A stretch of DNA of 64,000 bases. Source: CAZSSM01 sp964609385. GTDB taxonomy: Bacteria; Planctomycetota; Planctomycetia; Isosphaerales; Isosphaeraceae. Under the pieces are notes generated by a model. That model was not told where the DNA came from. It worked only from the letters and a program-made list of their open reading frames with translations, and did no database searches. The position numbers and the translations under genes were made by a program. Shown piece by piece: positions 28,944 through 37,764 of the stretch; positions within the stretch are counted from its first letter, which is position 1, and each line of letters opens with the position of its first letter. Where the stretch lies: assembly GCA_964609385.1 (NCBI GenBank), contig CAZSSM010000024.1:17544-81543 (forward strand), given 5' to 3'.

Positions 28944-30032
28944 TTAGAACGAGGACTCGATGACTTCACCGAAGTTCATCGTCCCCAACGCGTGCCACGT
29001 CCGGATGTTCACCGTGTCCGGAATGAACTTCACCGCGCCGTCGCACATCACCACGTTCACACCACCCGGGTGATTCGAACTGGCCGCCGCCGCACCGTCA
29101 ACCGAGTTCGGAGCGTGGCAGCTCTTCTTGTTCGGACCGTTGATGTGGAAGTAACCGCCGCCGCGGCCGTTGTCCTGAAGCATCCACATCTCGCCCTTCC
29201 AGTCCCAGTCGAACTCGTTGGACTGCTGGCACGTTGTGAAGTACAGGAAGTTGTAGTCCGGCGTGTCCGGAGGAAACGGCTCGTTGTCGTCGCCCGGCAT
29301 CTCGTAGACCATGTGCAGACCGTCCCGGCGGTTCTGAGCCTTGCCCATGACCCACTCCGAGAACAACGCCGTCGAGCTCAGACCATCGGTGATCGAGGCG
29401 AAGGTCCGCGGGTTGTTGATCGCCTGGTCACGACCGGCGTACCAGCCGATCCCGTTGCTCCGCCAGTTCTCCTGACGACGGTGTAGACCGTTGTTCTGCG
29501 CGTAGCTGGAGGCCGGAAGGTGGTGCGAGGTGCCCTTGGAGTTCCCCGGCCGGTTCTGGTCCGACGGGCAGAGGAAGGTCTCGATCTCGACCAAACGTGC
29601 CGTGTTGTTGATCATCCGGCCGTTGACACCCACGCAGGTGCTGCAGGTCGAGGCCCAGCCCGGGTCCTCTTCGGTCAGGTTGGGCGAGTGCCAGATCGCG
29701 GTCACTTCCCAGTTGATCGCGTTGAAGGCCGCCTGCTGTTCCAAGAACGGCAGGATCCGCGGCTTCATCGAGAAGTTCTGCGGGCCGCCGGTGTTGTTGC
29801 CCGCCAGCGTCCGGTCGAAGGCCGACCAACGCTCGCCCGACTGCGGGATGACGTTGTAGGCCGAGTGGTAGTTGTGGACGGCCAGGCCGAACTGCTTGAG
29901 GTTGTTCTGGCACTGGGCGCGACGAGCGGCCTCACGGGCCGACTGGACGGCCGGAAGAAGAAGTGAGATGAGCACGGCGATGATCGCGATCACCACCAAA
30001 AGCTCGATCAATGTGAAACCCCGACGTGACAT
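28944..30032 (-). CDS. DUF1559 prepilin-like protein, highly codon-biased
   Basis: This 362-residue DUF1559 protein has a short MSRRGFTLIELLVVIAIIAVL prepilin signal, the AREAARRAQCQNNLKQ family block and the terminal HPGGVNVVMCDGAVKF form of the H-X9-DG motif. Codon choice is unusually uniform (almost always C or G at third positions, repeated AAC, CAG, CTG, GGC), unlike the other DUF1559 gene at 6590. This suggests high expression, perhaps a major pseudopilin or surface component. An AGGGGG Shine-Dalgarno-like element precedes the ATG. The gene has its own terminator (28860-28893) and a long gene-free 5' region, so it is monocistronic. Confidence 0.93.
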   Translation of the reverse strand: MSRRGFTLIELLVVIAIIAVLISLLLPAVQSAREAARRAQCQNNLKQFGLAVHNYHSAYNVIPQSGERWSAFDRTLAGNNTGGPQNFSMKPRILPFLEQQAAFNAINWEVTAIWHSPNLTEEDPGWASTCSTCVGVNGRMINNTARLVEIETFLCPSDQNRPGNSKGTSHHLPASSYAQNNGLHRRQENWRSNGIGWYAGRDQAINNPRTFASITDGLSSTALFSEWVMGKAQNRRDGLHMVYEMPGDDNEPFPPDTPDYNFLYFTTCQQSNEFDWDWKGEMWMLQDNGRGGGYFHINGPNKKSCHAPNSVDGAAAASSNHPGGVNVVMCDGAVKFIPDTVNIRTWHALGTMNFGEVIESSF

Positions 30033-30633
30033 GCGTATCCCCCTGAGGAAGAGTCAGAGAAGTCCGAGAAGGTCGTCACACATCGACATCCCATGCGGCG
30101 GAAAAGGGACGGAAGCACGGGGTCTCTGCGTGAATAGGACTGAAAAGCAAGCGAACAACAAACCTACACGATTCCAAGCCACAACAGCAAAATGAGACGT
30201 GGAGATCGCAAGGTGAACCAACTACGGTCGAAACATTCCGTCGACCTTCAGGTGAATTGGAACGTAATCGACCATAGGGTGTTTCCAAAGCAAGTGGAGT
30301 CGGATTCCTCAAATCGATCTGAGCTGCAGAAAATCTGTCAACGGGTCCATTGATCCAGGTGACGAAATGGCGCGGTGCTATGGCACGATGTCCAGGGACA
30401 CGTGAGCGACCAAGTCGTCACAGTTCGAAGACCTCAGGACAACCCTGAAGGACAGATCTCCAGAGCGACAGCGAACGGACCACACTGAGGGCACGACCCA
30501 CACAGGCGGAAAGTCCAAGACTTAACGGGTCCAATGTCTATCCTGGGCTCCGCAATGTCAAGACGATCGCACACCGGTTTTTCATCATCACCCCGGTTGG
30601 ACCTTCAAACGCGCGTGCGACTCCTCAATTTTT

Positions 30634-30671
30634 CGTGACCGGTCAACGGGGCGATTCCGGTCACGTTGACC
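30634..30671. repeat. Overlapping alternative inverted repeats
   Basis: CGTGACCGG (30634-30642) pairs with CCGGTCACG (30657-30665). GGTCAAC (30641-30647) pairs with GTTGACC (30665-30671). The arms share bases, so the two stems are mutually exclusive in one RNA or cruciform. Confidence 0.55.
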
Positions 30672-30720
30672 GAGACGGCGCGCGAGCATCCATGGGAGAT
30701 GCGATGGGACAGGAGGTTCC

Positions 30721-30757
30721 CGAAGCTCAGGCAAAAACCTGGTTGGGCTTCGTTTTT
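30721..30757 (+). terminator. Terminator-like hairpin with T-tract, plus strand, no upstream gene
   Basis: CGAAGC (30721-30726) pairs with GCTTCG (30747-30752), with an inner CAGG/CCTG stem around a CAAAAA loop and an asymmetric internal bulge. TTTTT follows directly. It would end a plus-strand transcript arising within the preceding 700 bases. Confidence 0.4.
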
Positions 30758-30970
30758 ACTGAACGAACGTCGAGATTCTTGAGTCCCAGAAGCGAGGCTT
30801 TCATGATCGAAAAGGGACTGTTTCGGTGAGCCAGACTACCGTCGCGGTCGCCGAATCCCTTTCCGTCGGAACTTCATATCGGATCGCAGGCTCCACACGG
30901 TGCCCCAACAAAACTTTCATGAAATCAAACCCGACTCTCATCGTGTGAATGCCGATGAGGCGATCGGGGC

Positions 30971-32548
30971 TCATTCCCATTCGATGGTTCCTGGCGGTTT
31001 GCTGGTGATATCGAAGACGACGCGATTCACGCCTGCAACCTCATTAATGATTCGTCGGGAGACGCTAGCCAGCAGATCAGCCGGCAGTCGAGACCAATCG
31101 GCGGTCATATAGTCCTCCGTCTCCACAGCGCGGAGGGCGACGACATGGTCGTAGGTCCGGCCGTCGCCCATGACACCCACAGAGCGGACCGGCAGCAGGA
31201 CGACGAACGCTTGTGCGGTCCGACGCATCCAACCAGCCTCTGCCAGCTCATCGAGAAAGATGGTGTCGGCCTTGCGGAGGATCTCCAGCCGCGCTGCGTC
31301 GACCACGCCCAGACAACGGACGGCCAAGCCCGGTCCGGGAAAGGGGTGTCGATAGACGAGCGACTCGGGCAGGCCAAGCTCGAGGCCGAGCCGACGCACC
31401 TCATCCTTGAAGAGATCTCGGAGCGGCTCGATCAGCTCGAAGCCGAGTTGCTCGGGCAGCCCACCAACGTTGTGATGATGCTTGATCGTCGCTGCCGGAC
31501 CGTCAGGATCACCGCCGCTCTCGATCACGTCGGGGTAGAGCGTGCCTTGGGCCAAGAAATGGGCCTCAGGGATGGTTTGGGCCACCTCGCGAAAGACCTC
31601 GATGAAGCGGTGCCCGATCCGTGTCCGCTTCTCCTGAGGGTCGGTGACACCATCGAGATCGGCCAGGAACGCCTCCTTGGCGTCGACGACGCGAAGCTCA
31701 GCGCGGCTGTGCTGGCCGAAGACTTCGACGACCTGCTCACGCTCACCTTGCCGGAGCAGGCCGTTGTCGACGAACACGCAGACCAATCGCGAGCCTAGCG
31801 CCTCCGCCATCAGGGCGGCCGTGACGCTGCTATCAACCCCGCCGGAAAGGCCACAGACGACCCGCGCCTCGGTGCCGACTCGATCACGAATAGAAGCCAC
31901 AGCTCGGTCGCGGAAGGCACTCATGGTCCAGCCCCGCGGATTGCCACAGACCCGGTCCAGGAACGCGCCGAGGATGCGATCCCCACCATGGGTATGGGCC
32001 ACCTCAGGATGGAACTGGAGACCGTAGAGCGGGCGGGTCCGATGCCGAACTGCCGCCAACGGGCAGGTCGGCGTTTCGGCCAGGCCGACCAACTCGGGGA
32101 TCGCCTCATGAACTTGGTCGGCGTGGCTCATCCAAACCGGGAACGGGCTAGAGATCTCGCCGAAAAGGGGATCTTCAAGGGCGTTGACGGCGCACTTTGC
32201 ATAACCGTATTCGCGAGCTGGGGTCGGTCGGACCGAGCCGGAGCCACCCAGCGCGTCGCAGAGCAATTGCATCCCGTAGCAGATGCCCAGCATCGGCACG
32301 TCGAGATCGAAGAGCCGAGGATCGCAACGTGGAGCATCAGGGGCGTAGACGCTGGCCGGTCCTCCGGAGAGGATAATTGCCAACGGATTCATCGCGGCGA
32401 TCCGCTCGACCTCGACGTCATGACGGAGGATTCGCGCGAACGCTCGATGCTCACGGACCCGACGCGCGATCAACTGGACGTACTGGGAACCGAAATCGAG
32501 GACGAGCACCGGGCGCTCGGTCCCTGCCGCCGGATGGGTCACACTCAT
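30971..32548 (-). CDS. guaA: GMP synthase (glutamine-hydrolysing)
   Basis: This 525-residue two-domain enzyme converts XMP to GMP using ATP and glutamine. The N-terminal class I amidotransferase starts LVLDFGSQYVQLIARRVRE, carries the nucleophile Cys in GICYGMQLL and the His/Glu pair in QFHPEVAHT. The ATP pyrophosphatase domain has the P-loop GLSGGVDSS, followed by the dimerisation domain ending in VFDITSKPPGTIEWE, which is diagnostic of GuaA. ATG 32548 is preferred to TTG 32560 and gives the same length as the E. coli enzyme. The gene is isolated: no guaB nearby, with a long empty region downstream. Confidence 0.97.
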   Translation of the reverse strand: MSVTHPAAGTERPVLVLDFGSQYVQLIARRVREHRAFARILRHDVEVERIAAMNPLAIILSGGPASVYAPDAPRCDPRLFDLDVPMLGICYGMQLLCDALGGSGSVRPTPAREYGYAKCAVNALEDPLFGEISSPFPVWMSHADQVHEAIPELVGLAETPTCPLAAVRHRTRPLYGLQFHPEVAHTHGGDRILGAFLDRVCGNPRGWTMSAFRDRAVASIRDRVGTEARVVCGLSGGVDSSVTAALMAEALGSRLVCVFVDNGLLRQGEREQVVEVFGQHSRAELRVVDAKEAFLADLDGVTDPQEKRTRIGHRFIEVFREVAQTIPEAHFLAQGTLYPDVIESGGDPDGPAATIKHHHNVGGLPEQLGFELIEPLRDLFKDEVRRLGLELGLPESLVYRHPFPGPGLAVRCLGVVDAARLEILRKADTIFLDELAEAGWMRRTAQAFVVLLPVRSVGVMGDGRTYDHVVALRAVETEDYMTADWSRLPADLLASVSRRIINEVAGVNRVVFDITSKPPGTIEWE

Positions 32549-32751
32549 GCGGGCACTCAATGCGTCTCTGCTTGACCGTCAAGCCTCATGGCTCGTGGCC
32601 AATCGAATGGGACGGGAGGCTCATCGGACCTGGGCATGCCTCGGTCCGCACCTTAAGCTCGATCGATCTCGATGACGTCGCGAGCTTCACCGATCGAGAA
32701 TGGGATTAGTTAAAGGCTCTCGGTCCCTTGGGACATCACAAGCCCCAACTC

Positions 32752-33270
32752 ATGCGGAGAGTTTGTCCGATCGACGCGTTACCCGACGACCCCAATCGCC
32801 CTGTCGAGCCGTCGAGGCCGGTCAACCAGCGACTCCAACTGGGCTGGCTGGAATGGCTCAGTTTGCCGGAATTGGGCATTACCCGAATTCAGGCCAAAGT
32901 TGACACCGGCGCCAAGACCTCGGCCCTGCACGCCACGGATTTCCGCCCCATCGACGGGCCGGACGGGCCACGACTCGCCTTCCGGATCCACCTCCATCGC
33001 AAGTCACGCGAACGGATCATCGAGGCCTCAGCGCCACTGGTCGCCTACCGATCGATCACCAGCTCCAACGGGCAAACCATGCAACGACCGGTCATCTGGA
33101 CCACTCTGGAGCTGGGTGGACAACGATGGCCGATCGAGCTCAGTTTGGTCTCGCGACCCCGGATGGCCTACAGGATGCTCCTGGGTCGTGAGGCCTTGGG
33201 CGATCGCTGTGTGGTCCTGGCCGATGCCCGCAGCTTGCAACCCAAACCACCGAAGCCCTCGACATCCTGA
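32752..33270 (+). CDS. RimB/Ycp-type retropepsin-like protease partner of RimK
   Basis: This protein of about 172 residues has the DTGA motif (AKVDTGAKTSALHA, Asp51) of the PF05618-type retropepsin-like aspartic proteases, sometimes called ATP-dependent zinc proteases. A second conserved patch MLLGREALGDRCVV closes the fold, as in the family. Family members are commonly linked to rimK; in pseudomonads the RimB protein acts with RimK in ribosomal protein S6 glutamylation control. Here rimK follows after 50 bases on the same strand, supporting a shared function. ATG 32752 is chosen; TTG 32728 would add eight residues. Confidence 0.85.
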   Translation: MRRVCPIDALPDDPNRPVEPSRPVNQRLQLGWLEWLSLPELGITRIQAKVDTGAKTSALHATDFRPIDGPDGPRLAFRIHLHRKSRERIIEASAPLVAYRSITSSNGQTMQRPVIWTTLELGGQRWPIELSLVSRPRMAYRMLLGREALGDRCVVLADARSLQPKPPKPSTS

Positions 33271-33320
33271 GCCTGAGTCCTAATCGCTCTCCATGCCTGT
33301 CAAGGAAGGAAGGATCCCCC

Positions 33321-34370
33321 ATGCCCGATGATCAGGAACGGCCCGACCCCGACTCGACAATCGAGCCTAACGAGCCTGAGACCCTTGAGGTCCCTCAAGG
33401 GACCGATCCTGAGCCGGTCGAAGAAGAGCTTAACGAAGGGGATCAGGAGGCTCCGACGGCCTTGAAGATCGTCCTGCTTTCCCGGGGACGCAACCTCTAC
33501 TCGACTCGAAGGCTGATCGAGGAGGGTCGGGCGCGGGGACACGAGGTGCTGATCGTCGACTACCTCCGCTGCTACATGAACATCACCGCGCACCGGCCGC
33601 AGGTGATCTATCAAGGAGCCGCCCTGGAAGGGGTCGACGCGGTGATCCCGAGGATTGGGGCGTCGAAGACGTTCTACGGCGCGGCAGTCGTCCGTCAGTT
33701 TGAAATGATGGACGTGCTGTCACTGAACGGTTCGATGGCGATCACCCGGAGCCGCGATAAGCTCCGATGCATGCAACTGCTGGCACAGAAGGGGATCGGC
33801 CTGCCGGTGACCGGCTTTGCGCACTCCACCAAAGACACCGCGGGGCTCTTACAGACCGTCGGCGGGGCACCGGTGGTGATCAAGCTCTTGGAAGGAACTC
33901 AGGGCATCGGCGTGATCCTGGCCGAAACCGAGAAGGCCGCCGAGGCGGTCATCGACGCGTTTCGCGGCTTGAATGTCAATATCCTGGTCCAGGAGTACAT
34001 CCGCGAGGCGCGCGGGGCGGACATCCGCTGTCTGGTGGTGGGTGATCGGGTGGTCTCGGCGATGAAGCGACAAGCCAAGCCAGGCGAGTTCCGCTCCAAC
34101 CTCCATCGAGGCGGAACGGCCAGTTCGGTCAAGCTGACGCCGGAGGAGCGGAGCATCGCTGCCCGCGCAGCCAAATCGCTGGGTCTCTCGGTGGCCGGCG
34201 TCGACCTGCTCCGCTCGAAGCACGGCCCGGTCATCATCGAGGTCAACAGCTCGCCGGGCCTGGAGGGTGTCGAGAAGGCCACCGGCGTCAACGTCGCGGC
34301 CAAGTTCTTTCAACTTATCGAAAAATCTGTCGCCAAACCTAAGACTAAGAAGTCGCGATTCGAAGGATGA
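33321..34370 (+). CDS. rimK: RimK-type ATP-grasp alpha-L-glutamate ligase with acidic N-terminal extension
   Basis: This 349-residue protein begins with about 48 residues rich in Asp, Glu and Pro, then the RimK core: LKIVLLSRGRNLYSTRRL, a NITAHRPQVIYQG segment and the ATP-grasp fold (KLLEGTQGIGVIL, LVQEYI, GADIRCLVVG, EVNSSPGLEGVE). RimK adds glutamates to the C-terminus of ribosomal protein S6 and, in vitro, makes poly-alpha-glutamate. The acidic extension is unusual against the roughly 300-residue enzymes. An AAGGAAGGA Shine-Dalgarno-like element lies just upstream of the ATG, and rimB precedes it by 50 bases. Confidence 0.93.
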   Translation: MPDDQERPDPDSTIEPNEPETLEVPQGTDPEPVEEELNEGDQEAPTALKIVLLSRGRNLYSTRRLIEEGRARGHEVLIVDYLRCYMNITAHRPQVIYQGAALEGVDAVIPRIGASKTFYGAAVVRQFEMMDVLSLNGSMAITRSRDKLRCMQLLAQKGIGLPVTGFAHSTKDTAGLLQTVGGAPVVIKLLEGTQGIGVILAETEKAAEAVIDAFRGLNVNILVQEYIREARGADIRCLVVGDRVVSAMKRQAKPGEFRSNLHRGGTASSVKLTPEERSIAARAAKSLGLSVAGVDLLRSKHGPVIIEVNSSPGLEGVEKATGVNVAAKFFQLIEKSVAKPKTKKSRFEG

Positions 34371-34771
34371 GTCGACCATTGAATTGCAGCGGATCAACCT
34401 CAGCCAGATCGGTCGAGGAGCAGCCTCAGCTTCGACACTCACTCCGGAGCTTTCTGACTCGGGAACAGTGGAACGACGTCGAGCCACGTCCTAGGTTGCT
34501 CGTGCTGCTCGGCCGAATGTCGGCCTAAGCACCGGGTTCATGAAGGAAGCGAACCGCGTCTCGGCAGATCCAATGTGGGATCGATGGCTCCTCGCCAGAT
34601 CCTCGAAATCTGAAGTGATCTAAGATCGCGGTGTGCGAAGTGGCCCCGGACCATCGCCTTCCCGAAGCGTGCCTGCGACCCGCTTCCGTCACTTCGGTCT
34701 CTCGTGATCTCGGCGAGTTGCGCCGCACGCGTCGCCGGGTCAGGCCAACAGTCTCTAGACACAGGGATCCC
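34371..34771. other. Intergenic region after rimK
   Basis: These 401 bases contain no convincing gene, hairpin-with-T-tract or promoter-like pair. The LOG-family gene begins at 34772; in-frame sequence upstream to 34631 looks non-coding. Confidence 0.45.
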
Positions 34772-35599
34772 ATGCCCGACCGCACCTGGCCTCACCGGCC
34801 CCATGCCCCGACTGCCGATGAGGAACTCTTGAACGCCTCCATGCTCAGTGCTCCCTCGAGCGAACTCGACACGGACCGACCTCGACGGACCGACGCGGAG
34901 CAGGACCGGGCTGGCTTTCTCCATACCGACCCTTGGCGTGTGCTCCGGATCCAAGGCGAGTTCATTGAAGGGTTCGACGCCTTGGCTGAGATCGGACCGG
35001 CCGTCTCGATCTTCGGATCAGCACGGACCGGACCGAACCATCCCCACTATCAGTTTGCTCGGGATCTGGGTACACGGCTCGCGGAGCATCGGATCGCTGT
35101 CATCACTGGAGGAGGACCTGGGATCATGGAGGCGGCCAACCGAGGCGCCTTCGAGGCGGGGGGAAACTCTATCGGCTGCAACATTGAGCTGCCTTTCGAA
35201 CAATCGTCCAACCCCTATTGCACCCGCTCCTTGACGTTCCGTTATTTCTTCGTTCGCAAGACGATGTTCGTCAAATACTCACGGGGGTTTGTCATCTTTC
35301 CCGGGGGATTTGGCACCCTCGACGAATTATTCGAGGCCCTGACTCTGGTCCAAACCGGCAAGATCACCCGATTCCCGATCCTGCTCTACGGGACCGAGTA
35401 TTGGCGCGACCTGCTCGGCTGGATCGCGCGGACTCAATTGGGCGAGGGCATGATCTCGACCGAGGATCTTGACCTCTTCGTCGTGACCGATTCGCTCGAC
35501 CAGATCGTCGAGCTCCTAGTCCAGTCGATCACCTCGAGTCGAGACACCCAACGTCGGTCTCCGACCCAACCAATCTGGGCCAACTCCGAGGCCATTTGA
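34772..35599 (+). CDS. LOG-family protein (TIGR00730-type nucleotide 5'-monophosphate phosphoribohydrolase)
   Basis: This protein of about 275 residues has the Rossmann-like LOG core: ISIFGSARTGP-type entry strand, GGGPGIMEAANRGA and PGGFGTLDELFE. The latter two carry the Arg and Glu residues of the family active site. LOG proteins hydrolyse cytokinin or purine nucleoside 5'-monophosphates to base and ribose 5-phosphate; many bacterial members are simply called lysine decarboxylase-like because of an old misannotation. A disordered N-terminal extension of about 70 residues precedes the core. The gene stands alone between rimK and a planctomycete hypothetical. Confidence 0.87.
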   Translation: MPDRTWPHRPHAPTADEELLNASMLSAPSSELDTDRPRRTDAEQDRAGFLHTDPWRVLRIQGEFIEGFDALAEIGPAVSIFGSARTGPNHPHYQFARDLGTRLAEHRIAVITGGGPGIMEAANRGAFEAGGNSIGCNIELPFEQSSNPYCTRSLTFRYFFVRKTMFVKYSRGFVIFPGGFGTLDELFEALTLVQTGKITRFPILLYGTEYWRDLLGWIARTQLGEGMISTEDLDLFVVTDSLDQIVELLVQSITSSRDTQRRSPTQPIWANSEAI

Positions 35600-35836
35600 G
35601 TGACAAGTGAGGTCCGAGAGGTCAGCCGACCCCGACCGAAGCAGTTCGGGACCGGGTCAACCGTGAGGACCTGACGTCGTGTGCTTGTCAGGCGAGCCTC
35701 GATCGTTCACCATGGGTCCTATGAGATACGCTTGGACGCCGGCCTCGCCCGTCGACGCCGATCAACCAGTTCGATTGCTCCCCGCGTGCCGAACGCACCG
35801 CGCGGGCCATGACCACGGCCGAAGAGGGGGCTCGCG

Positions 35837-37138
35837 ATGAGCCACGGAGACGCTTCGAACCCTCCCTATAGCGACACGTTCGCTCAGCTCGACGACGACT
35901 GGGAACGACTCGGGCCGGACCAGACCCTCGACCGACTCATCGAGGAGCTGTCCGCGCACGGCTCGGCCTCGGAACTGCTCGATGCCCTGATGCTGAAGGC
36001 GCGACGTGACCTGGGGATGCTTCCGGTTCAGCAAGGCCGACTAAGCGATCTCCCGGAGCCGCTTCGGACCCAGTTCGAGGAGCGATACATCGAGGCGATC
36101 CGGACGGTGGGTCGTGGGCTTCTCCGTAAGGGATTGATCGCGAGGGCTTGGCCGTATTTCCGGACCATCGCCGAGACCGAGCCCGTGGCCCACGCGTTGG
36201 CCGACGCCTACGAACAGCTGCGTGACGCGGCCGAGGAACTCAGCGAAGAGCAGGCCGACGCGGAGGCGGAGCGAATCGGTGAGCTGATCGAAATCGCCTT
36301 CAACGAAGGGGCCCATCCGGAAATCGGATTCGCCTTCATCCTGGATCACTACGGGACCTGCTCGGCGATCACCGCCTTCGAGCAACTCCCCCAAGATCCG
36401 ATGATCCGGACGGCCTGCGCGGTCCGCTTGGTCGAACAGGTTCACCGGCACCTCGGTGAGAACATTCGTGCCGATCTCGAACGTCGAGGACGCGATCGGA
36501 TGGAGGGTCGCACCTTGATCGAGGTCGTCACGGCGGTCCCCGAGCTGTTTACTCATGACAACGTCCACATCGATACTTCGCACCTTGCCTCGACAGTGCG
36601 CCTCCTTCCGATGCTGGACGATTCGGAAACCCTCCGACGCGGTCTCGAGTTGGCCGTCTATGGTCGATCCCTCGCACCAACACATCGCTATCCAGGAGCT
36701 CCCCCGTTTGAGGACGTTTACGAAAGTCACGCGATCTTTCTCCGGGCGATGCTCAACGACGATCCGGCCGATATCGAGGCCGCTCTAGCCTACTTCCAAG
36801 CCCAACTGCCCGAGCCAACCGTTGACGACGGCGACGACGGGACATCGATGCCGCACGATTTCTCGGCGAGCCTAGCTGCTCAGGTCATCGTCCGGATCCT
36901 CGAACGATGCGGTCGCGTGGAAGAAGCGATTGATTTCGCCGTCGAGCGGCTTGCCGGGATCCCTGAGCCGGCCTTGATCTGTTCCAGCCCTGCCCAACTA
37001 GCCCAAACCTATCGGCTCGCCGAGCCGTTGGCCCAGGCCGCGCGACGCGGGGGCGACCGGGTCGGCTACCTCATCGCTCGTGTGATCGCCGAGTCGGCTG
37101 TCGACAGCACAGATGGGGCCGACGATCGCCACGCCTGA
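35837..37138 (+). CDS. Conserved hypothetical helical repeat-like protein
   Basis: This 433-residue, strongly acidic soluble protein has no signal peptide or membrane helix. The sequence is predominantly alpha-helical with repeated short amphipathic segments (RLIEELSAHGSASELLDALMLKARRDLG; LLRKGLIARAWPYFRTIAETEPVAHALADAYEQL), suggesting an alpha-solenoid of TPR/HEAT type. I do not recognise a catalytic motif or family. Codon use matches the surrounding genome. A hairpin at 37234-37259 follows and may end its transcript. No neighbour gives a functional hint. Confidence 0.78.
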   Translation: MSHGDASNPPYSDTFAQLDDDWERLGPDQTLDRLIEELSAHGSASELLDALMLKARRDLGMLPVQQGRLSDLPEPLRTQFEERYIEAIRTVGRGLLRKGLIARAWPYFRTIAETEPVAHALADAYEQLRDAAEELSEEQADAEAERIGELIEIAFNEGAHPEIGFAFILDHYGTCSAITAFEQLPQDPMIRTACAVRLVEQVHRHLGENIRADLERRGRDRMEGRTLIEVVTAVPELFTHDNVHIDTSHLASTVRLLPMLDDSETLRRGLELAVYGRSLAPTHRYPGAPPFEDVYESHAIFLRAMLNDDPADIEAALAYFQAQLPEPTVDDGDDGTSMPHDFSASLAAQVIVRILERCGRVEEAIDFAVERLAGIPEPALICSSPAQLAQTYRLAEPLAQAARRGGDRVGYLIARVIAESAVDSTDGADDRHA

Positions 37139-37764
37139 TCCCAATCGGGACGCTTCGCCCGCGAGTTCATCGAACCAATCGCAAGCGGATGGTGGCGATA
37201 TTCCGAATACGATTAGGTTCACGTCTTGGTCATTCGGATCTCAGAACCGTGAGATCCGAGTTGGAACCGGCTAACACATTGACCTAATTCCTCGAGAGCG
37301 GTTTAAAAGTCAGCGATGAACGGTGGTCTCCCCGCTCGTTGCGCTCTGGGAAGACCTCATCCGGTCCGAAAACCGGTCAGGAAATGGCCGAAGATGCCTT
37401 TTCATCGACCGATTGCCTGACACGGTTGCAGTCGTCGCAGGAGAACTGCCCGACTTTGTCCAAACACGTTCGAACTGCTCAGGGCGACCTCGTCGTCGTG
37501 TTCACTCCGCGTTCCACTGAACCTCGATCGTGTCGTGTCCTCTTCGCGTTTCGATCGTCCTGCTGCGACCACCAGGTCGTACCCAAAGTCAGCAGCGGAT
37601 CGTTGTCGCGAACTCGGAGTGGGGACAACCCCAAATTGGTCGTTCCTTCCAGCCACGTCGGATCTTGTTCCTCTCTCAAAAGATCTTCGACGCGATCCTC
37701 CACTTCGGCAGATCGTTCTAGATTCCCGACCCGAGTTTTTCGTTTTTCACTTGGTGAGGACGCG
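37139..37764. other. Intergenic region before glgX
   Basis: These 626 bases contain the hairpin at 37234-37259. A reading frame continuous with glgX runs upstream to 37339 but lacks protein-like composition and a Shine-Dalgarno. I see no clear promoter pair. Confidence 0.5.
37234..37259 (+). terminator. Hairpin downstream of the helical hypothetical gene
   Basis: TCGGATCTCA (37234-37243) and TGAGATCCGA (37250-37259) form a perfect 10-bp stem with a 6-base loop 95 bases after the stop. There is no T-tract, so termination is only probable. Confidence 0.5.

Larger units (their letters stand above)
30033..30970. other. Long gene-free region between DUF1559 and guaA
   Basis: These 938 bases hold no protein-like reading frame. 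They do contain overlapping inverted repeats (30634-30671) and a terminator-like hairpin with a T5 tract at 30721-30757 reading on the plus strand, although no plus-strand gene lies just upstream. A GGAAAGTCC at 30508 is not part of an RNase P RNA. Confidence 0.5.

Noticed and set aside
29428..29913. Antisense open frame over the codon-biased DUF1559 gene
   Set aside because: Extreme codon bias on one strand opens antisense frames; composition is Gln/Arg/Gly-rich and unlike a protein.
30508..30516. RNase P RNA-like GGAAAGTCC
   Set aside because: The flanking helices and the downstream conserved regions of RNase P RNA are absent.
37339..37764. Long in-frame extension of GlgX
   Set aside because: The 142 residues are Ser/Arg-rich with no family similarity; GAGGA lies before ATG 37765, the usual start.
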